A stretch of 64,000 bases of DNA from Siphonobacter sp. BAB-5405. GTDB lineage: Bacteria > Bacteroidota > Bacteroidia > Cytophagales > Spirosomataceae. Under the pieces are notes generated by a model. That model saw nothing but the letters and a program-made list of their open reading frames with translations, was not told where the DNA came from and did not search any database. The stretch is taken from NCBI RefSeq assembly GCF_002872335.1, contig NZ_NJAG01000044.1, forward strand, positions 106,244-170,243, in the 5' to 3' direction. This document shows, piece by piece, positions 8,757 to 18,500 of the stretch (positions within the stretch are counted from its first letter, which is position 1; each line of letters begins with the position of its first letter). Position numbers and translations under genes: made by a program.

Positions 8757-9371
8757 TTAATCATATGCATGAATGCCTAACAGGATGAACAAAGGCAGAT
8801 AATCGGCCAGCTCGACGCGTAAGATCCGTAACGCCTTACCAATCTGATTTTCGACCGTTTTTACGGATAAACCCAGCCGATCGGCAATTTCCTGGTACTT
8901 CAGTTCTTCAAAGCGGTTCATCGTAAAAATGAGCCGGCATTGTTCGGGAAGCCGCTCGATGGCCGCTTGCAGGCGTTCGGACAGTTCGGAAGCCATCAAC
9001 GCCTGGGCCGGAGCTTCCGAGGCGTTGGCTTCGGCAAACTTATACTGCTGGTATTCCGCCTGAATGGCCAGATGTTTGATACGATTCAGGCAACGATTGT
9101 GTACCGCCCGATACAGATACGATTTCAGGGAGGTTTCAATCGTTAGCGACTGCCGTTTTTCCCAGATCGTTACAAACACGCTTTGCACGATTTCTTCCGC
9201 GTCTTCCCAATCTTTGAGAAAGGAAAACCCGTACTGACACAGCGAAGCGTAATAATGCCGGAAGAGCGTTTCATAGGTACGTTCATCGCCCTGCTGGATG
9301 GATCGCAGGATGTCCTGATCGGTTAAGGAACGATCTTCTGGTTTTGTAAACGGATTAGACCTACCATTCAT
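8757..9371 (-). CDS. ECF RNA polymerase sigma factor (FecI-like)
   Basis: A 204-residue sigma-70 family protein of the Bacteroidota FecI type. Region 2 covers about residues 25-95 (YETLFRHYYASLCQYGF, DAEEIVQSVFVTIWEKR) and region 4 about 135-185 (LPEQCRLIFTMNRFEEL, YQEIADRLGLSVKTVENQIG). It has no N-terminal extension and no anti-sigma fusion. It heads the operon with fecR and the STN-repeat protein, and likely drives that operon or genes for the ligand sensed by the repeat protein. The targets are not identifiable from the sequence. Confidence 0.92.
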   Translation of the reverse strand: MNGRSNPFTKPEDRSLTDQDILRSIQQGDERTYETLFRHYYASLCQYGFSFLKDWEDAEEIVQSVFVTIWEKRQSLTIETSLKSYLYRAVHNRCLNRIKHLAIQAEYQQYKFAEANASEAPAQALMASELSERLQAAIERLPEQCRLIFTMNRFEELKYQEIADRLGLSVKTVENQIGKALRILRVELADYLPLFILLGIHAYD

Positions 9372-9639
9372 TACTGGGCCTTTCGGAGTTATGACAACTG
9401 AAAACGGTTGTACCCTACGGATCGAAGAAAAAAAACAGGAATGAAGTCCCCGCGTGGGTAAAACCGGAATTGAGACCAGGATGATTCTCTTGCGAAAACG
9501 GTTGCACCCGGTCCCCCAGACGGCATCATCCCCTTCGAAAGGTACGGGAAGAAATCAACTGGCAAACGCTTGATACGAATGAACTGCGTATATCCGGGTT
9601 TCGGCGGTAGAGGTCGGGTACTGAATTGCACCCTGCCTC

Positions 9640-10980
9640 TTACCGTGGTTTATTGTTTTTACGGGTTTTCTTAATGGGTTTACCGTATTTTTTCATCATC
9701 TCTTCCGCGTGATTACGTCGCACGTTCACCTTTTGGTTTTTCGCACTTTTTTCGTGAAAAGCGGGTCCAACCGTTTCCTGAGGAGGTAATTTGACCGGTA
9801 TGATCTTGTGTACGACTTTGGGAATTTCCTCCGGAATAAGATCCTGCGTAATGACGAGGTCCTCGGGCAGGGGACGTTCGGGAATGGGAACCCCCATCAG
9901 ATTTTCAATGGCCTGCCGGTATTCCGTTTCTGCGGGGTTGACAAAAGTCAAAGCAACGCCTTTTTGATCCGCCCGGCCCGTACGGCCAATGCGGTGGATA
10001 TACGTTTCCGGAATTTCAGGGACGTCGAGGTTGATGACGTGGGATACTTCCGAAATATCAAGGCCACGGGCAATCAGATCGGTAGCAATCAGGATCCGTA
10101 ATTGGCCGTCTTTGAAGGCCTGTACGGTATTGAAACGATAATTCTGGGCTTTGTTGGAGTGAATGACGCCGACCTGTTCGGGAAATTGCTCGTCGAGTTG
10201 TTCAAACAGACGGTCGGCCAGCGTTTTGGTCGCGATAAACACGAGTACTTTCCGCAAATTTTCATCGTGCTGAAGGAGATATTCCAGCAGGTTTACTTTC
10301 GTTAAAAAGTTGGGAACCGGATAGGCCGACTGTTCGATATTATCCAGCGGCGTACCAACGGGCGAAGATTCCACGAAAACGGGACTGGTAAAGTGCGTCT
10401 GAATCAACGTGTCTACCTCTTCCGTCATGGTGGCGGAGAATAATAGGTTCTGGCGTTTCGCGGGGAGTGAATCGAGGATCGTCGTTAGCTGCGAACGGAA
10501 GCCCAGATTCATCATTTCGTCCACTTCGTCAATCACCAGTCGCTTGATCGTTTTGGTTTTCAGCGTACCCGTTGAAATCAGATCGATTAGTCGGCCGGGC
10601 GTTGCTACCAATACATCCACTTCTTTTTTGAGTTCGGCTACGTGCGTTTTCAGATTCACGCCACCGTACACACCCAGTACCGCAAGGGTTTGATATTTGC
10701 TTAGCTGCTCGACCGCTTCTACGACCTGCACTACCAGCTCGCGGGTGGGAACCAGAATAAGAAGCTGGGGCAGCCGGTCTTTCGAGAATTGATACAGTCG
10801 AAGTAAGGGGAGGAGGTAGGCGAATGTTTTGCCCGTACCCGTTTGTGCCAGCCCGCAAACATCTTTTCCCGACATCACAACTGAAAAAACCTTCTCCTGG
10901 ATGGGCGTGGGGGTAGTATAACCCAGGTCTTCCAGTGCGTTTAAAAGCGGTTTGTGCAGGTTTAATTCTTCGAATGTCAT
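9640..10980 (-). CDS. DEAD/DEAH-box ATP-dependent RNA helicase
   Basis: A 446-residue RhlE/SrmB-type RNA helicase. The ATG at 10980 (MTFEELNLHKPLLNAL) was chosen over a longer frame because it begins at the Q-motif region. Motifs: Q motif about 23-28 (TPTPIQ), Walker A AQTGTGKT 45-52, motif Ib TPGR 127-130, motif II DEVD 151-154 (a common DEAD variant), SAT 182-184, and motif VI HRIGRTGR 329-336. A basic Lys/Arg-rich tail (KPIKKTRKNNKPR) probably binds RNA. It is expected to unwind rRNA or mRNA structures in ribosome assembly or decay. It is transcribed alone, convergent to nothing and downstream of the YceI terminator. Confidence 0.93.
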   Translation of the reverse strand: MTFEELNLHKPLLNALEDLGYTTPTPIQEKVFSVVMSGKDVCGLAQTGTGKTFAYLLPLLRLYQFSKDRLPQLLILVPTRELVVQVVEAVEQLSKYQTLAVLGVYGGVNLKTHVAELKKEVDVLVATPGRLIDLISTGTLKTKTIKRLVIDEVDEMMNLGFRSQLTTILDSLPAKRQNLLFSATMTEEVDTLIQTHFTSPVFVESSPVGTPLDNIEQSAYPVPNFLTKVNLLEYLLQHDENLRKVLVFIATKTLADRLFEQLDEQFPEQVGVIHSNKAQNYRFNTVQAFKDGQLRILIATDLIARGLDISEVSHVINLDVPEIPETYIHRIGRTGRADQKGVALTFVNPAETEYRQAIENLMGVPIPERPLPEDLVITQDLIPEEIPKVVHKIIPVKLPPQETVGPAFHEKSAKNQKVNVRRNHAEEMMKKYGKPIKKTRKNNKPR

Positions 10981-11068
10981 GGCTTGTTTACGTTTGTTGG
11001 CAGGTCTTTCGCTGCGGATGAAGGTACAAAAGTACGAAAAGCTGGGCAGTAGCCTCCCGGTTAGACGC

Positions 11069-11097
11069 AAGAAACCCGACTCATAAAGTCGGGTTTC
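11069..11097 (-). terminator. Terminator after the exported YceI gene
   Basis: Stem GAAACCCGACT / AGTCGGGTTTC with a short loop, 22 nt after the stop of the minus-strand YceI gene at 11119. On the minus strand the stem ends in a TTTC run. Confidence 0.75.
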
Positions 11098-11118
11098 CTG
11101 GAGTTGAAAGAGAATTGC

Positions 11119-11691
11119 TTATTGTTTGCCAAATTCTCCGTCTGCGGTAATCATGACTTCTTCGCTAAGCATGTTAGCGGGAAATTTCGATCCAATACCA
11201 AAATCACTACGCTTGATCGTGCCCGTAGCCCGGAAGCCAGCCGCCTGTTTCTTGTTGTTCGGATTCGTAATCGTTCCGCGGTACCACAAATCCAGCGTTA
11301 CGGGTTTAGTAACGCCATGAAGCGTCAGATTACCCATCAGTTTGTATTTGTCTGCCCCATCTTTTTTAAGCGAAGTGCTTTTGAAAGTCAGGGTCGGGTA
11401 CTGGGCAGCGTCGAAGAAATCCGGGGATTTCAGGTGAGCGTCGCGTTTTTCTACACCGGTATTGATGGAAGCCGTCTGGCCCGTGAACTCAAACGTGGCA
11501 TCGCTAAAATCCTCTTTCGTGGCTGTAACGGTAGCATCAAAATCCGTAAACGCTCCGGATACGGTTGAAATGCCCGTGTGGGTTACGTCAAATTTCAGCT
11601 GAGCGTGATTCTTGTCCACCTTCCAGGTTGACTGAGCCATACTGGCAAGTGAGAAAGCTGTGAACAGCAGCGATAAAGCTAGTTTTTTCAT
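11119..11691 (-). CDS. YceI family protein, exported
   Basis: A 190-residue YceI-like lipocalin-fold protein with a signal peptide (MKKLALSLLFTAFSLASMAQ), so periplasmic. The mature protein begins STWKVDKNHAQLKFDVTH and carries the usual family blocks: SGAFTDFDATV, an N-T-G-V-x-K-R-D-A-H-L segment, FFDAAQYPTLTF, and a C-terminal RSDFGIGSKFPANMLSEEV. YceI proteins bind long isoprenoid chains in a hydrophobic tunnel. A Bacteroidota -7 box lies 28 nt upstream. It is a paralogue of the cytoplasmic YceI gene next to it. Confidence 0.9.
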   Translation of the reverse strand: MKKLALSLLFTAFSLASMAQSTWKVDKNHAQLKFDVTHTGISTVSGAFTDFDATVTATKEDFSDATFEFTGQTASINTGVEKRDAHLKSPDFFDAAQYPTLTFKSTSLKKDGADKYKLMGNLTLHGVTKPVTLDLWYRGTITNPNNKKQAAGFRATGTIKRSDFGIGSKFPANMLSEEVMITADGEFGKQ

Positions 11692-11718
11692 TGTATTGGT
11701 TTACGTTAGTGCGTTGGC

Positions 11719-11726
11719 CAAAGGTA
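11719..11726 (-). promoter_or_regulatory. -7 promoter box of the exported YceI gene
   Basis: TACCTTTG on the minus strand matches the Bacteroidota consensus TAnnTTTG and ends 28 nt before the ATG at 11691. A good -33 TTG at the usual spacing was not found. Confidence 0.45.
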
Positions 11727-11739
11727 TAAAAAATCTGAA

Positions 11740-12282
11740 TTAAGCCTGCGGAGCCAATTGAATGTTCGCAATCAATTTGATGTCTTCGCCCAAAGCCAGA
11801 CCACCCGTTTCAGTTAACGCGTTGTAAGTCAGGCCAAATTCTTTCCGATTCACCACGCCGGTTACTTCAAAACCAATCTTGGTATTTCCGTACGCGTCCT
11901 TCGCAGATCCACCGTATTCAGCGGTTACTTCCACGGGTTTGGTAATGCCTTTCATCGTCAGGTTACCCGTCAGTTTATAAACATCGCCTTTTACTTTCTG
12001 GAAAGACGTAGATAGGAAGGAAATGTGGGGATAGGTTTCAGCGTCGAAAAACTCAGCCGATTTCAGGTGCTCGTCGCGTTGGGCCTGATTGGTATCGATG
12101 CTGTTCACGTCGAGTGAGAAGTGAATTTCAGCTCCCGAAAAATCGCTGAAGTCATCATTGGTAGTAGCTCCGCCGGTAAAGTTATTAAATGAACCCGTTA
12201 CCGTAGAAATCACCAGGTGCTTCACTTTAAACTGAACTTCGGAGTGCAGGGGGTCTACAGCCCATTTTGTAAGCGTTGACAT
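11740..12282 (-). CDS. YceI family protein, no signal peptide
   Basis: A 180-residue YceI paralogue starting MSTLTKWAVDPLHSEVQFKV with no signal peptide, so predicted cytoplasmic. Conserved family blocks are VTGSFNNFTGG, NSIDTNQAQRDEHLKSAEFF, TGNLTMKGITKPVEVTAEY and NRKEFGLTYNALTETGGLALGEDIKLI. It probably binds a polyprenyl or amide lipid. It is followed by the exported YceI gene 48 nt downstream and preceded by a TetR regulator 76 nt upstream on the same strand, an arrangement common in Bacteroidota in which the TetR protein may control the YceI genes. Confidence 0.9.
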   Translation of the reverse strand: MSTLTKWAVDPLHSEVQFKVKHLVISTVTGSFNNFTGGATTNDDFSDFSGAEIHFSLDVNSIDTNQAQRDEHLKSAEFFDAETYPHISFLSTSFQKVKGDVYKLTGNLTMKGITKPVEVTAEYGGSAKDAYGNTKIGFEVTGVVNRKEFGLTYNALTETGGLALGEDIKLIANIQLAPQA

Positions 12283-12358
12283 ACAAAGAAAGTTAAAAAA
12301 TGGATGAAAAATTTACTATGATATAAAAACTAACACTGTTAACTAAAAAACAAAAAAA

Positions 12359-12973
12359 TTAATTCATCGATTGGATAAATCCGTTTACCGCATCTTCCAG
12401 TACCTGATCGTGCCAGCCATTGGGGCCTTGCTGCGATTCAATCATTTGAATGCTTACTAGTCCATGTAAGATCGACCAGTAAGTGTGAAATTTCAGGAAG
12501 TCATTCGTTGCCGGACGCTGACTCTGGGCAATGGCTTCGCCAATAACCTGAAGCAAGACCTGACTAAAAGCCTGCATTTCTTCAACCTGATTGACGGTTT
12601 CACAGGCGGGCATACCCATTCCGTACATAAGCTGATAGTAATGCTTGTGCTTGAAAGCAAACTTCGAATACGCCCGGGCCATATCCATGAGCTGCTGCGA
12701 GGGTAGGGGAGAAACGGTTCGAGCGGCCTGCAATTCCTGGGTCAGTAGCCCAAAACCTTGTTTGATGAATTCCAGAAGAATCGCTTCTTTGTTATCAAAG
12801 TGCTGGTAAATGACCGGAATACTGTACTCAATGGCATCCGCAATTTTGCGGATCGAGAGAGCCTGCCAGCCTTCCCGTTCCACCAGTTGCCAGGCCGCTA
12901 GCAAGATGCTATTTCTGACTTCCTGTTTCTGCCGTATTTTCCGTTCAACAATGCCCAATGACTTTCTGATCAA
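12359..12973 (-). CDS. TetR/AcrR family regulator (WHG-type C-terminus)
   Basis: A 204-residue TetR regulator. The HTH covers about residues 20-65 (ILLAAWQLVEREGWQALS, IRKIADAIEYSIPVIYQHF), followed by an all-alpha ligand-binding domain resembling TetR_C_33/WHG, with YYQLMYGMGMPA and FHTYWSILHGLVSIQM. No ATG is available before the HTH: the start is most likely TTG at 12973 (or TTG at 12958). It lies upstream of the two YceI genes on the same strand and beside a large palindrome. The inducer is unknown. Confidence 0.85.
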   Translation of the reverse strand: MIRKSLGIVERKIRQKQEVRNSILLAAWQLVEREGWQALSIRKIADAIEYSIPVIYQHFDNKEAILLEFIKQGFGLLTQELQAARTVSPLPSQQLMDMARAYSKFAFKHKHYYQLMYGMGMPACETVNQVEEMQAFSQVLLQVIGEAIAQSQRPATNDFLKFHTYWSILHGLVSIQMIESQQGPNGWHDQVLEDAVNGFIQSMN

Positions 12974-13608
12974 TTTTCTAATACCGTTAACTGAATGCAG
13001 GTGTATTAAGTTCTATAAATATAGCTGTGCAAGTCAGGTAAAAATGGATAAACTGCTTATAATTATTATAACGTTTTATAAACGTTATAATAATTATAAG
13101 CAGTTTATCCATTTTATATGTTGTGATACATCCTTTAAAGATTCTGTTATTCATTTGCTTATTACGTATAATAAATTGTTTATACTTCTACCATCATCTG
13201 TGGCTATTCCAGTATTTATAAAAAGCTATGATGAGTGTTATTATAATGAAGGCTTGCTTACCACTGGGGACTAAAAAAGCGTAGGATTGAAATGTTACGC
13301 TACAGAATGGGTCAAGCCTGTGGCTCTTTCTTAGGCTTCTTTTCTTTTCAATGCCGCTCTTGCCTATCAACCTATTTGATAACTAGCTACCTGAGAGAAT
13401 CCCGAAGGTTATGGACTCACCTGAGGTCTACTCCAGCAACATAACAGGTAAGAAAACAGGTTGGTTCAAAGCGTGAATGGGATAGGAGTAAAGTATGTAC
13501 TTTGTAGTTGAACTATTACTGAAATTACTATTTAACATAACTTAAATTATATAACACAACTACTAGCTTTTTTAATTATCCAATCTAGTGCTCTCTATAA
13601 ATTATACG
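12974..13608. other. AT-rich 635-nt intergenic region with a giant palindrome
   Basis: Between the TetR gene and the redoxin gene (both minus strand) no credible coding frame was found. The segment is markedly more AT-rich than its surroundings and holds the 75-nt palindrome at 13041-13115. The rest (13116-13608) shows no recognisable motif. It may be a decayed insertion. Confidence 0.5.
13041..13115. repeat. Perfect inverted repeat, 36-bp arms, 3-nt loop
   Basis: The arms at 13041-13076 and 13080-13115 are exact reverse complements around the loop TAT. The outer end reads AAAATGGATAAACTGC and the inner end TATAACGTTT. It is AT-rich and lies about 70 nt upstream of the TetR start. It is far longer than a terminator or a normal operator. 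Confidence 0.95.
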
Positions 13609-14109
13609 CTAATCATTAATTAAACACCCTACCGCTTTTGTATACGCGAGTGGTACCGACTTACCCTGCAAACTGGCTACCAACGCTTCTTTAAGATAAT
13701 GTCGTTGCGGAGCCGTGCGATACGAACCCAGTTTGTAAAACTGATCGTCGATGCTTCCCTGATATAACACCTGATTATTGGCCGAAAGCAGGACGACCTC
13801 CGGCGTAGTCGTTACTTTATACCGATGCACTAACTGATGCCTGGGATCTAATCGATATGGTAAAGTCAGGTTGTATTCGCTTTGGAAGTGCCTTACCTCA
13901 GATTCCTTAAGCTGAGCCGTTGGATACACTAGTTCGAAAGAAACGCCTGTTTTGTATTCTTCGGCTAATTTCTGAACCCTTGGCGTTATTTTCTGACAAA
14001 TCGGGCATTCCGTATCGGTAAACAGCAGCACCCGTAACTTACCAGCAGACGGCTGGGCCTTGACAGGCCCCAGCACTAGCAGAAAAAAATGAAGTACCCA
14101 GACGTACAT
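13609..14109 (-). CDS. Redoxin (thioredoxin-like) exported protein
   Basis: A 166-residue thioredoxin-fold protein. The ATG at 14109 (MYVWVLHFFLLVLGPVKAQ) gives a signal peptide and leaves 2 nt to the upstream ROK stop codon. Motifs: LLFTDTECPICQ with the redox pair Cys35-Cys38, the cis-Pro region TTTPEVVLL, then YQGSIDDQFYKLGSYRTAPQ and a C-terminal GKSVPLAYTKAVGCLI. This C-terminal part matches, from memory, the redoxin half of larger redoxin-cytochrome c-copper monooxygenase fusion proteins; here the protein stops right after it. The matching cytochrome/monooxygenase half is encoded separately at 20657. It is likely periplasmic and co-transcribed with the ROK gene. Confidence 0.8.
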   Translation of the reverse strand: MYVWVLHFFLLVLGPVKAQPSAGKLRVLLFTDTECPICQKITPRVQKLAEEYKTGVSFELVYPTAQLKESEVRHFQSEYNLTLPYRLDPRHQLVHRYKVTTTPEVVLLSANNQVLYQGSIDDQFYKLGSYRTAPQRHYLKEALVASLQGKSVPLAYTKAVGCLIND

Positions 14110-14111
14110 GA

Positions 14112-15313
14112 CTACAAAAGATTTAAAATATTTTCCATGACGTAAGCATGCGTACCCATCCATTTGGCATTGCCGTCTAGCGTAGTTACTTCAACCCGGA
14201 TCTTATCCAGAAAAGCTCGCATACAATACATTTCAATGGCTTCCTCAATAGGCTTTGTGATTAACGCACCGGCCTGAGCAAGAATTCCGTCAATGATAAT
14301 TATTTCAGGATTGAGAATGGTAATGGCAGTCGCCAACCCTTTGCCCAATTGAAATCCCGTATCATATATCACCTGGCTTACCAGCGGGTCTTTGCTGCGG
14401 GCTAGTTCCAACACGCGATCAATCGCCAGTTCCGCTACTTCCTGATCCGGGTACGATTTGTCCTCCTTCATTCGCTTCTGGATTCGACGTACGACCGCAG
14501 GAGCCGACGTAATCGTGTCCAGGCAGCCGATCTTGCCGCAGTAACAACGCTGACCTTCCGCTTCCACCTGAATATGGCCTAATTCGCCAGCGAAGCCCGA
14601 AGCCCCCTGAAACACTTCTCCGTTCAGAACGATTCCCAGACCTACCCCCCAGTCGATATTCAGCGAGAACATGTGTTTACTCCCCTGCCCTCTTCCGAAA
14701 CGACTTTCGCCTAGAACCGTAGCTTTCGTATCATTGATGAGGAAGACCGGAAGTGAAAACTGATGCTTAATCCATTCTTTAAAGGATACTCCTGTGATGT
14801 TTAGCTTGGGATAGGTTAAATTCTTGCCCGTTTGTTCATCAATAAGTCCCGGCATGGCAATACCAATAGCCATTACCGTCCTTCCGGAAAAGGAATAATG
14901 GCAAATGTTTCCATCACGAAAGACTTCAGCGTCTCTAAATAGCTTTCAGAATTTTCGAGCGGAACAGGAGCCTCATGTTTGAATACTACTTCGTGTTTGG
15001 TATCGATCACCAGCAGACTCAGTCCATGCGTATTGATGTCAAGTACTACCACCCGATGAAAGTCGGGGTTCAGACTATACGCCGTAGGTCTGCGGCCATT
15101 GTTACCCGTTACAGTTCCCACGGTTTGAATCCAGTTTTCCTGGACTAACTGCTCTACTAACTCAGTAACGGATGGGACACTGGTATGGACACCTTTGGCT
15201 AATTGTGAGAGCGTACAAACCCCTTGCTGGTACACTAACCAAAGGGCTTGCTGAAGCCGTTGCTTCTTTTTGTAGACTACAACAGAGGACTCCTCTACTT
15301 CTTCTTCAAACAT
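14112..15313 (-). pseudogene. ROK family regulator, split by a frameshift
   Basis: Two frames together give one ROK protein. The first (15313-14873, 146 residues from ATG) has a MarR/ROK winged helix (LWLVYQQGVCTLSQLAKG, TSVPSVTELVEQLVQENW) and the start of the ROK fold, with DINTHG in place of the kinase DxGGT motif. The second (14873-14112) continues with AIGIAMPGLIDEQTG and the zinc motif GHIQVEAEGQRCYCGKIGC. The frames meet at a TAATG overlap; one extra base near 14876-14885 would restore a single protein. It may be a true mutation, a sequencing error, or two coupled polypeptides. Lacking DxGGT, it is a repressor rather than a sugar kinase, likely for the divergent SusC/SusD genes. Confidence 0.75.
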
Positions 15314-15324
15314 GGTTGACAGCA

Positions 15325-15338
15325 CTTAATTACTTAAG
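15325..15338. promoter_or_regulatory. Candidate ROK operator CTTAA-N4-TTAAG
   Basis: Perfect palindrome CTTAATTACTTAAG 12 nt upstream of the ROK ATG, in the divergent ROK/SusC promoter region. A related half-site (TTTAAGTAAAGTACTAAA) occurs near 15427-15444. Assignment to the ROK protein is inference. Confidence 0.35.
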
Positions 15339-15478
15339 TATAGACCATTTATGTAAAAAAAACTCACTATATTTAATTAGTTATATTTTTTGTTTTTTTA
15401 TTACAAAAAGTTTTTAAATTATTTATTTAAGTAAAGTACTAAAATGCTTTTCATCTATTATCATTGCAAGACCGATTG

Positions 15479-15493
15479 CCATAGATTCTATGG
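15479..15493. promoter_or_regulatory. Candidate operator CCATAGATTCTATGG upstream of SusC
   Basis: A perfect 15-bp palindrome with a central T, 43 nt before the SusC ATG. The position suits an operator. The binding protein is unknown; the ROK product or a sigma-dependent regulator are candidates. Confidence 0.4.
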
Positions 15494-15536
15494 TATTGGG
15501 CAGAATTACGTTTCATTCATTTTTTAACCATTGTTC

Positions 15537-18500
15537 ATGAAACAATTACTACTCCTCATTTTTCTGTTTACAACGAGCCTGTCGGCTTGGGCTCAAACAG
15601 GAAGCCTGTCCGGGACTGTCCAGGACGAAAAAGGTGCAGCCGTTCCGGGTGCATCGGTGGTAGTCAAAGGGACTAACACGGGTACGACCAGCGATTCAGA
15701 AGGAAAATTCCGTTTGAACGTGACTCAGGCCAATCCTACGCTGGTGGTTTCAGCCATTGGTTATCTGCGTCAGGAAGTTGCCGTAGCTAACCAGACGGTA
15801 ATCACGATTACGTTGCAGGAAGATGCGAAAGCACTGACAGAGGTCATCGTAACCGGCTTCGGCATCAAGCAGGAAGCTCGTAAACTTTCCTACGCTGCTC
15901 AGGAAGCCAAAGGCCTTGATTTACAACGGGCTAACTCAGCTAACCTGGTGAATGCGTTGCAGGGTAAAATAGCCGGGGTACAAATCGATCAGGGTTCCGG
16001 CGGACCCATGTCCTCTTCCCGGATCCGGATTCGGGGTAATGCTTCGCTGAACTCGAACACCCAACCTTTGTTCGTTATTGACGGGGTTCTGGTTCGTCCG
16101 GGTACTACCGGTGCTGATTCCTGGGGTGCCGCTCAGGATTTTGGTAACATCATGAAAAACTTCAATGCTGACAACGTAGAGTCCATGTCGGTACTGAAGG
16201 GTGCGGCGGCCAGTGCCTTATACGGTTCTGAAGCCCTGAATGGTGTAGTATTAATCACAACCAAACAAGGACGTCAGCAAAAAGGTCTTGGGGTGAACTT
16301 TAATCATACCACTTCGCTGGAAACGGCTTACCGTTTCGTAGACGTTCAGAACGAATACGGTGCTGGTATTTCTCCCAATTTTGCCAAGGGAGCAGATGGG
16401 GTAGATCAGGTTGTAAACAACACTAGCAGCTGGCCGTATTCCTTTGGCCCTAAACTGGATGGCCGCATGGTACGTGACCTGGATGGCCGTATGGTACCCT
16501 GGGTAGCGAACAATCCGCTTGACTTTTTCCAGACGGGTAAATTCATCAATAACAACCTGTCCGTAGAAGGTGCGAATGACCGTGGATCTTTCCGGGTATC
16601 GTACTCTAACCTGTACAACACGACCATCATGCCCGGTGGAGCCGAAATGAAGCGTAACAACTTTAACGTTCGGGCTACTCAAAAATTGGGTAAAGTGTTT
16701 AATCTGGACGTTTCGGCAGATTATACCATCAACGACAACTTAAACCCGATCCGTCAGGGCGGTACATTCAACCCCGTATTCCGCTTCGTATACGGTCGTC
16801 CGCGTAGCTTTGACATTGATTACTGGGTAAATAACTACGAATCACCAACGGGTGGACGGAAAGTAAACACGGCTGATCCGTACAATATTTCTCCGTTCCT
16901 GTGGCAAACGTTCCATTACAATACAACGCGTAATGAGCGAGTTTTCCGTGGTAACATTGATGTAAACATGAATTTTACGCCCTGGCTGACGGGTCTGTTA
17001 CGGGCGAACCTTCAGAATGAGCAATACAATACGGAAAACAAGTTTGAGGGGGATATGCAGGGCTTCAACGGTGAATACTCTGAATTTTCTTTATCCAATA
17101 ACCAGTCTCGTATTCAGGGGGTACTTACCTTAAATCGTGATCTTAGCTCTTCTGTGCATTTGAACTTATCAGCCGGGGGGGAAACCAACCGCGTGCTGGG
17201 AGGCCGGGATTATCGCGTGACTACGAATGGTGGTTTACGTTTACCGGGTGTGTTTGCCTTGTCGAACTCGGTTAGTACGTTAATAGGTTCAGGGGTTCTG
17301 AATCCATCCAGCCGTAAAGATGCTATGTATGCGTACGGTGACGTTAGCTTTAAAGACCAGTTGTTCGTCAACTTTACAGCCCGTCAGGAATTTTCTTCCA
17401 CGCTTAAGTATGCCAATGGAGCGGGGGAAAAGGCTTATTTCTATCCTTCCTTAGGGGTAGCCTGGGATTTTACTCAAACGTTCAAAAACCTAGCAAATAC
17501 CCTTTCGTTCGGTAAATTACGGGCCAGCTACGGTTTCACCGGTAGTGACATTGATCCCTGGACGCTTAACCGGGATGGTTTCTACTCCGCTGGAAGTATT
17601 TTCAATTCGATTAACGGTCAGATTCAACGCTACGGATTCCGGGATAACATCTTAGCAAACCCGAACATCAGAAGCCGTCGGGCTCGTGAGTGGGAAGTTG
17701 GGGCAGACGTACGCTTTTTCGATAATCGTCTGACTTTGGACGTAGCGGTGTATAATAAACTGACGACGAACGAAATGTTCCGCCTGCCCGTTGCTCAGGA
17801 ATCGGGCACTACCTCCCGGACCATCAACGGCGGTCGAATTCTGAACCGTGGGGTTGAGTTTATTCTGAGTGGTACACCGATTAAAAACAAAGATTTCCAG
17901 TGGACTACTTCCTTTAACTTTAGTAGAAACCGGAACAAGATTCTTGAACTGGCCGATGGCATTGACACCTACGAGTTAAGTCTGGCTTTTGGTGCTGACG
18001 TACGGTCAGTGGCCAAAGCGGGTGGTGATTACGGAACGATTGTTTCTACCTACGCTTACGCTCGTGATCCTCAGGGACGCAAGCTGATTGGTGCTGCGAG
18101 TGGTACGAACGGAGGTTATCTTACGTACTTACGTAGTGGTGCTGCCGGTCAGGGATCGAAAGAGTTAGGCACGATGATGGAGAACTTCCTCTTAAGCAAC
18201 GTCAACACCCTTCGTTACAAGAATTTCTCGGCCACGTTCCAGTTGGATTCCAAAATTGGCGGCGTAATGGCTTCCTCTACCCATGCCTACGGTTCAGCCT
18301 TCGGTAGCTTTAAAAACAGCTTGTCCGGCCGTGATGCAGAACACGGAGGAATCGCTTTCACCGATAATCAGGGTGTTCAGCGGAACGATGGTATCATTCC
18401 CGATGGCGTTCTGGCGGCTGGAGTTAAAGCCAATGTGGATGGCGTACAGGTGGATTTGGGCGGCATGACGTATCAGGAAGCCGTAGACAAAGGGTATCTG

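Noticed and set aside
9389..9631. 80-codon minus-strand frame between the sigma factor and the helicase
   Set aside because: Composition is unlike a protein, no family or start signal, and it looks like chance open frame in a 268-nt gap.
13041..13115. The large hairpin as a CRISPR repeat or transcription terminator
   Set aside because: It is a single unit without spacers, and its stem is AT-rich, far too long and lacks a flanking T-tract pattern for a terminator.
16455..16496. Near-tandem copies of CTGGATGGCCGCATGGTA inside the first SusC gene
   Set aside because: It codes LDGRMVRDLDGRMVPW, close to the normal SusC pattern of two DG-containing strands, so it needs no duplication event.
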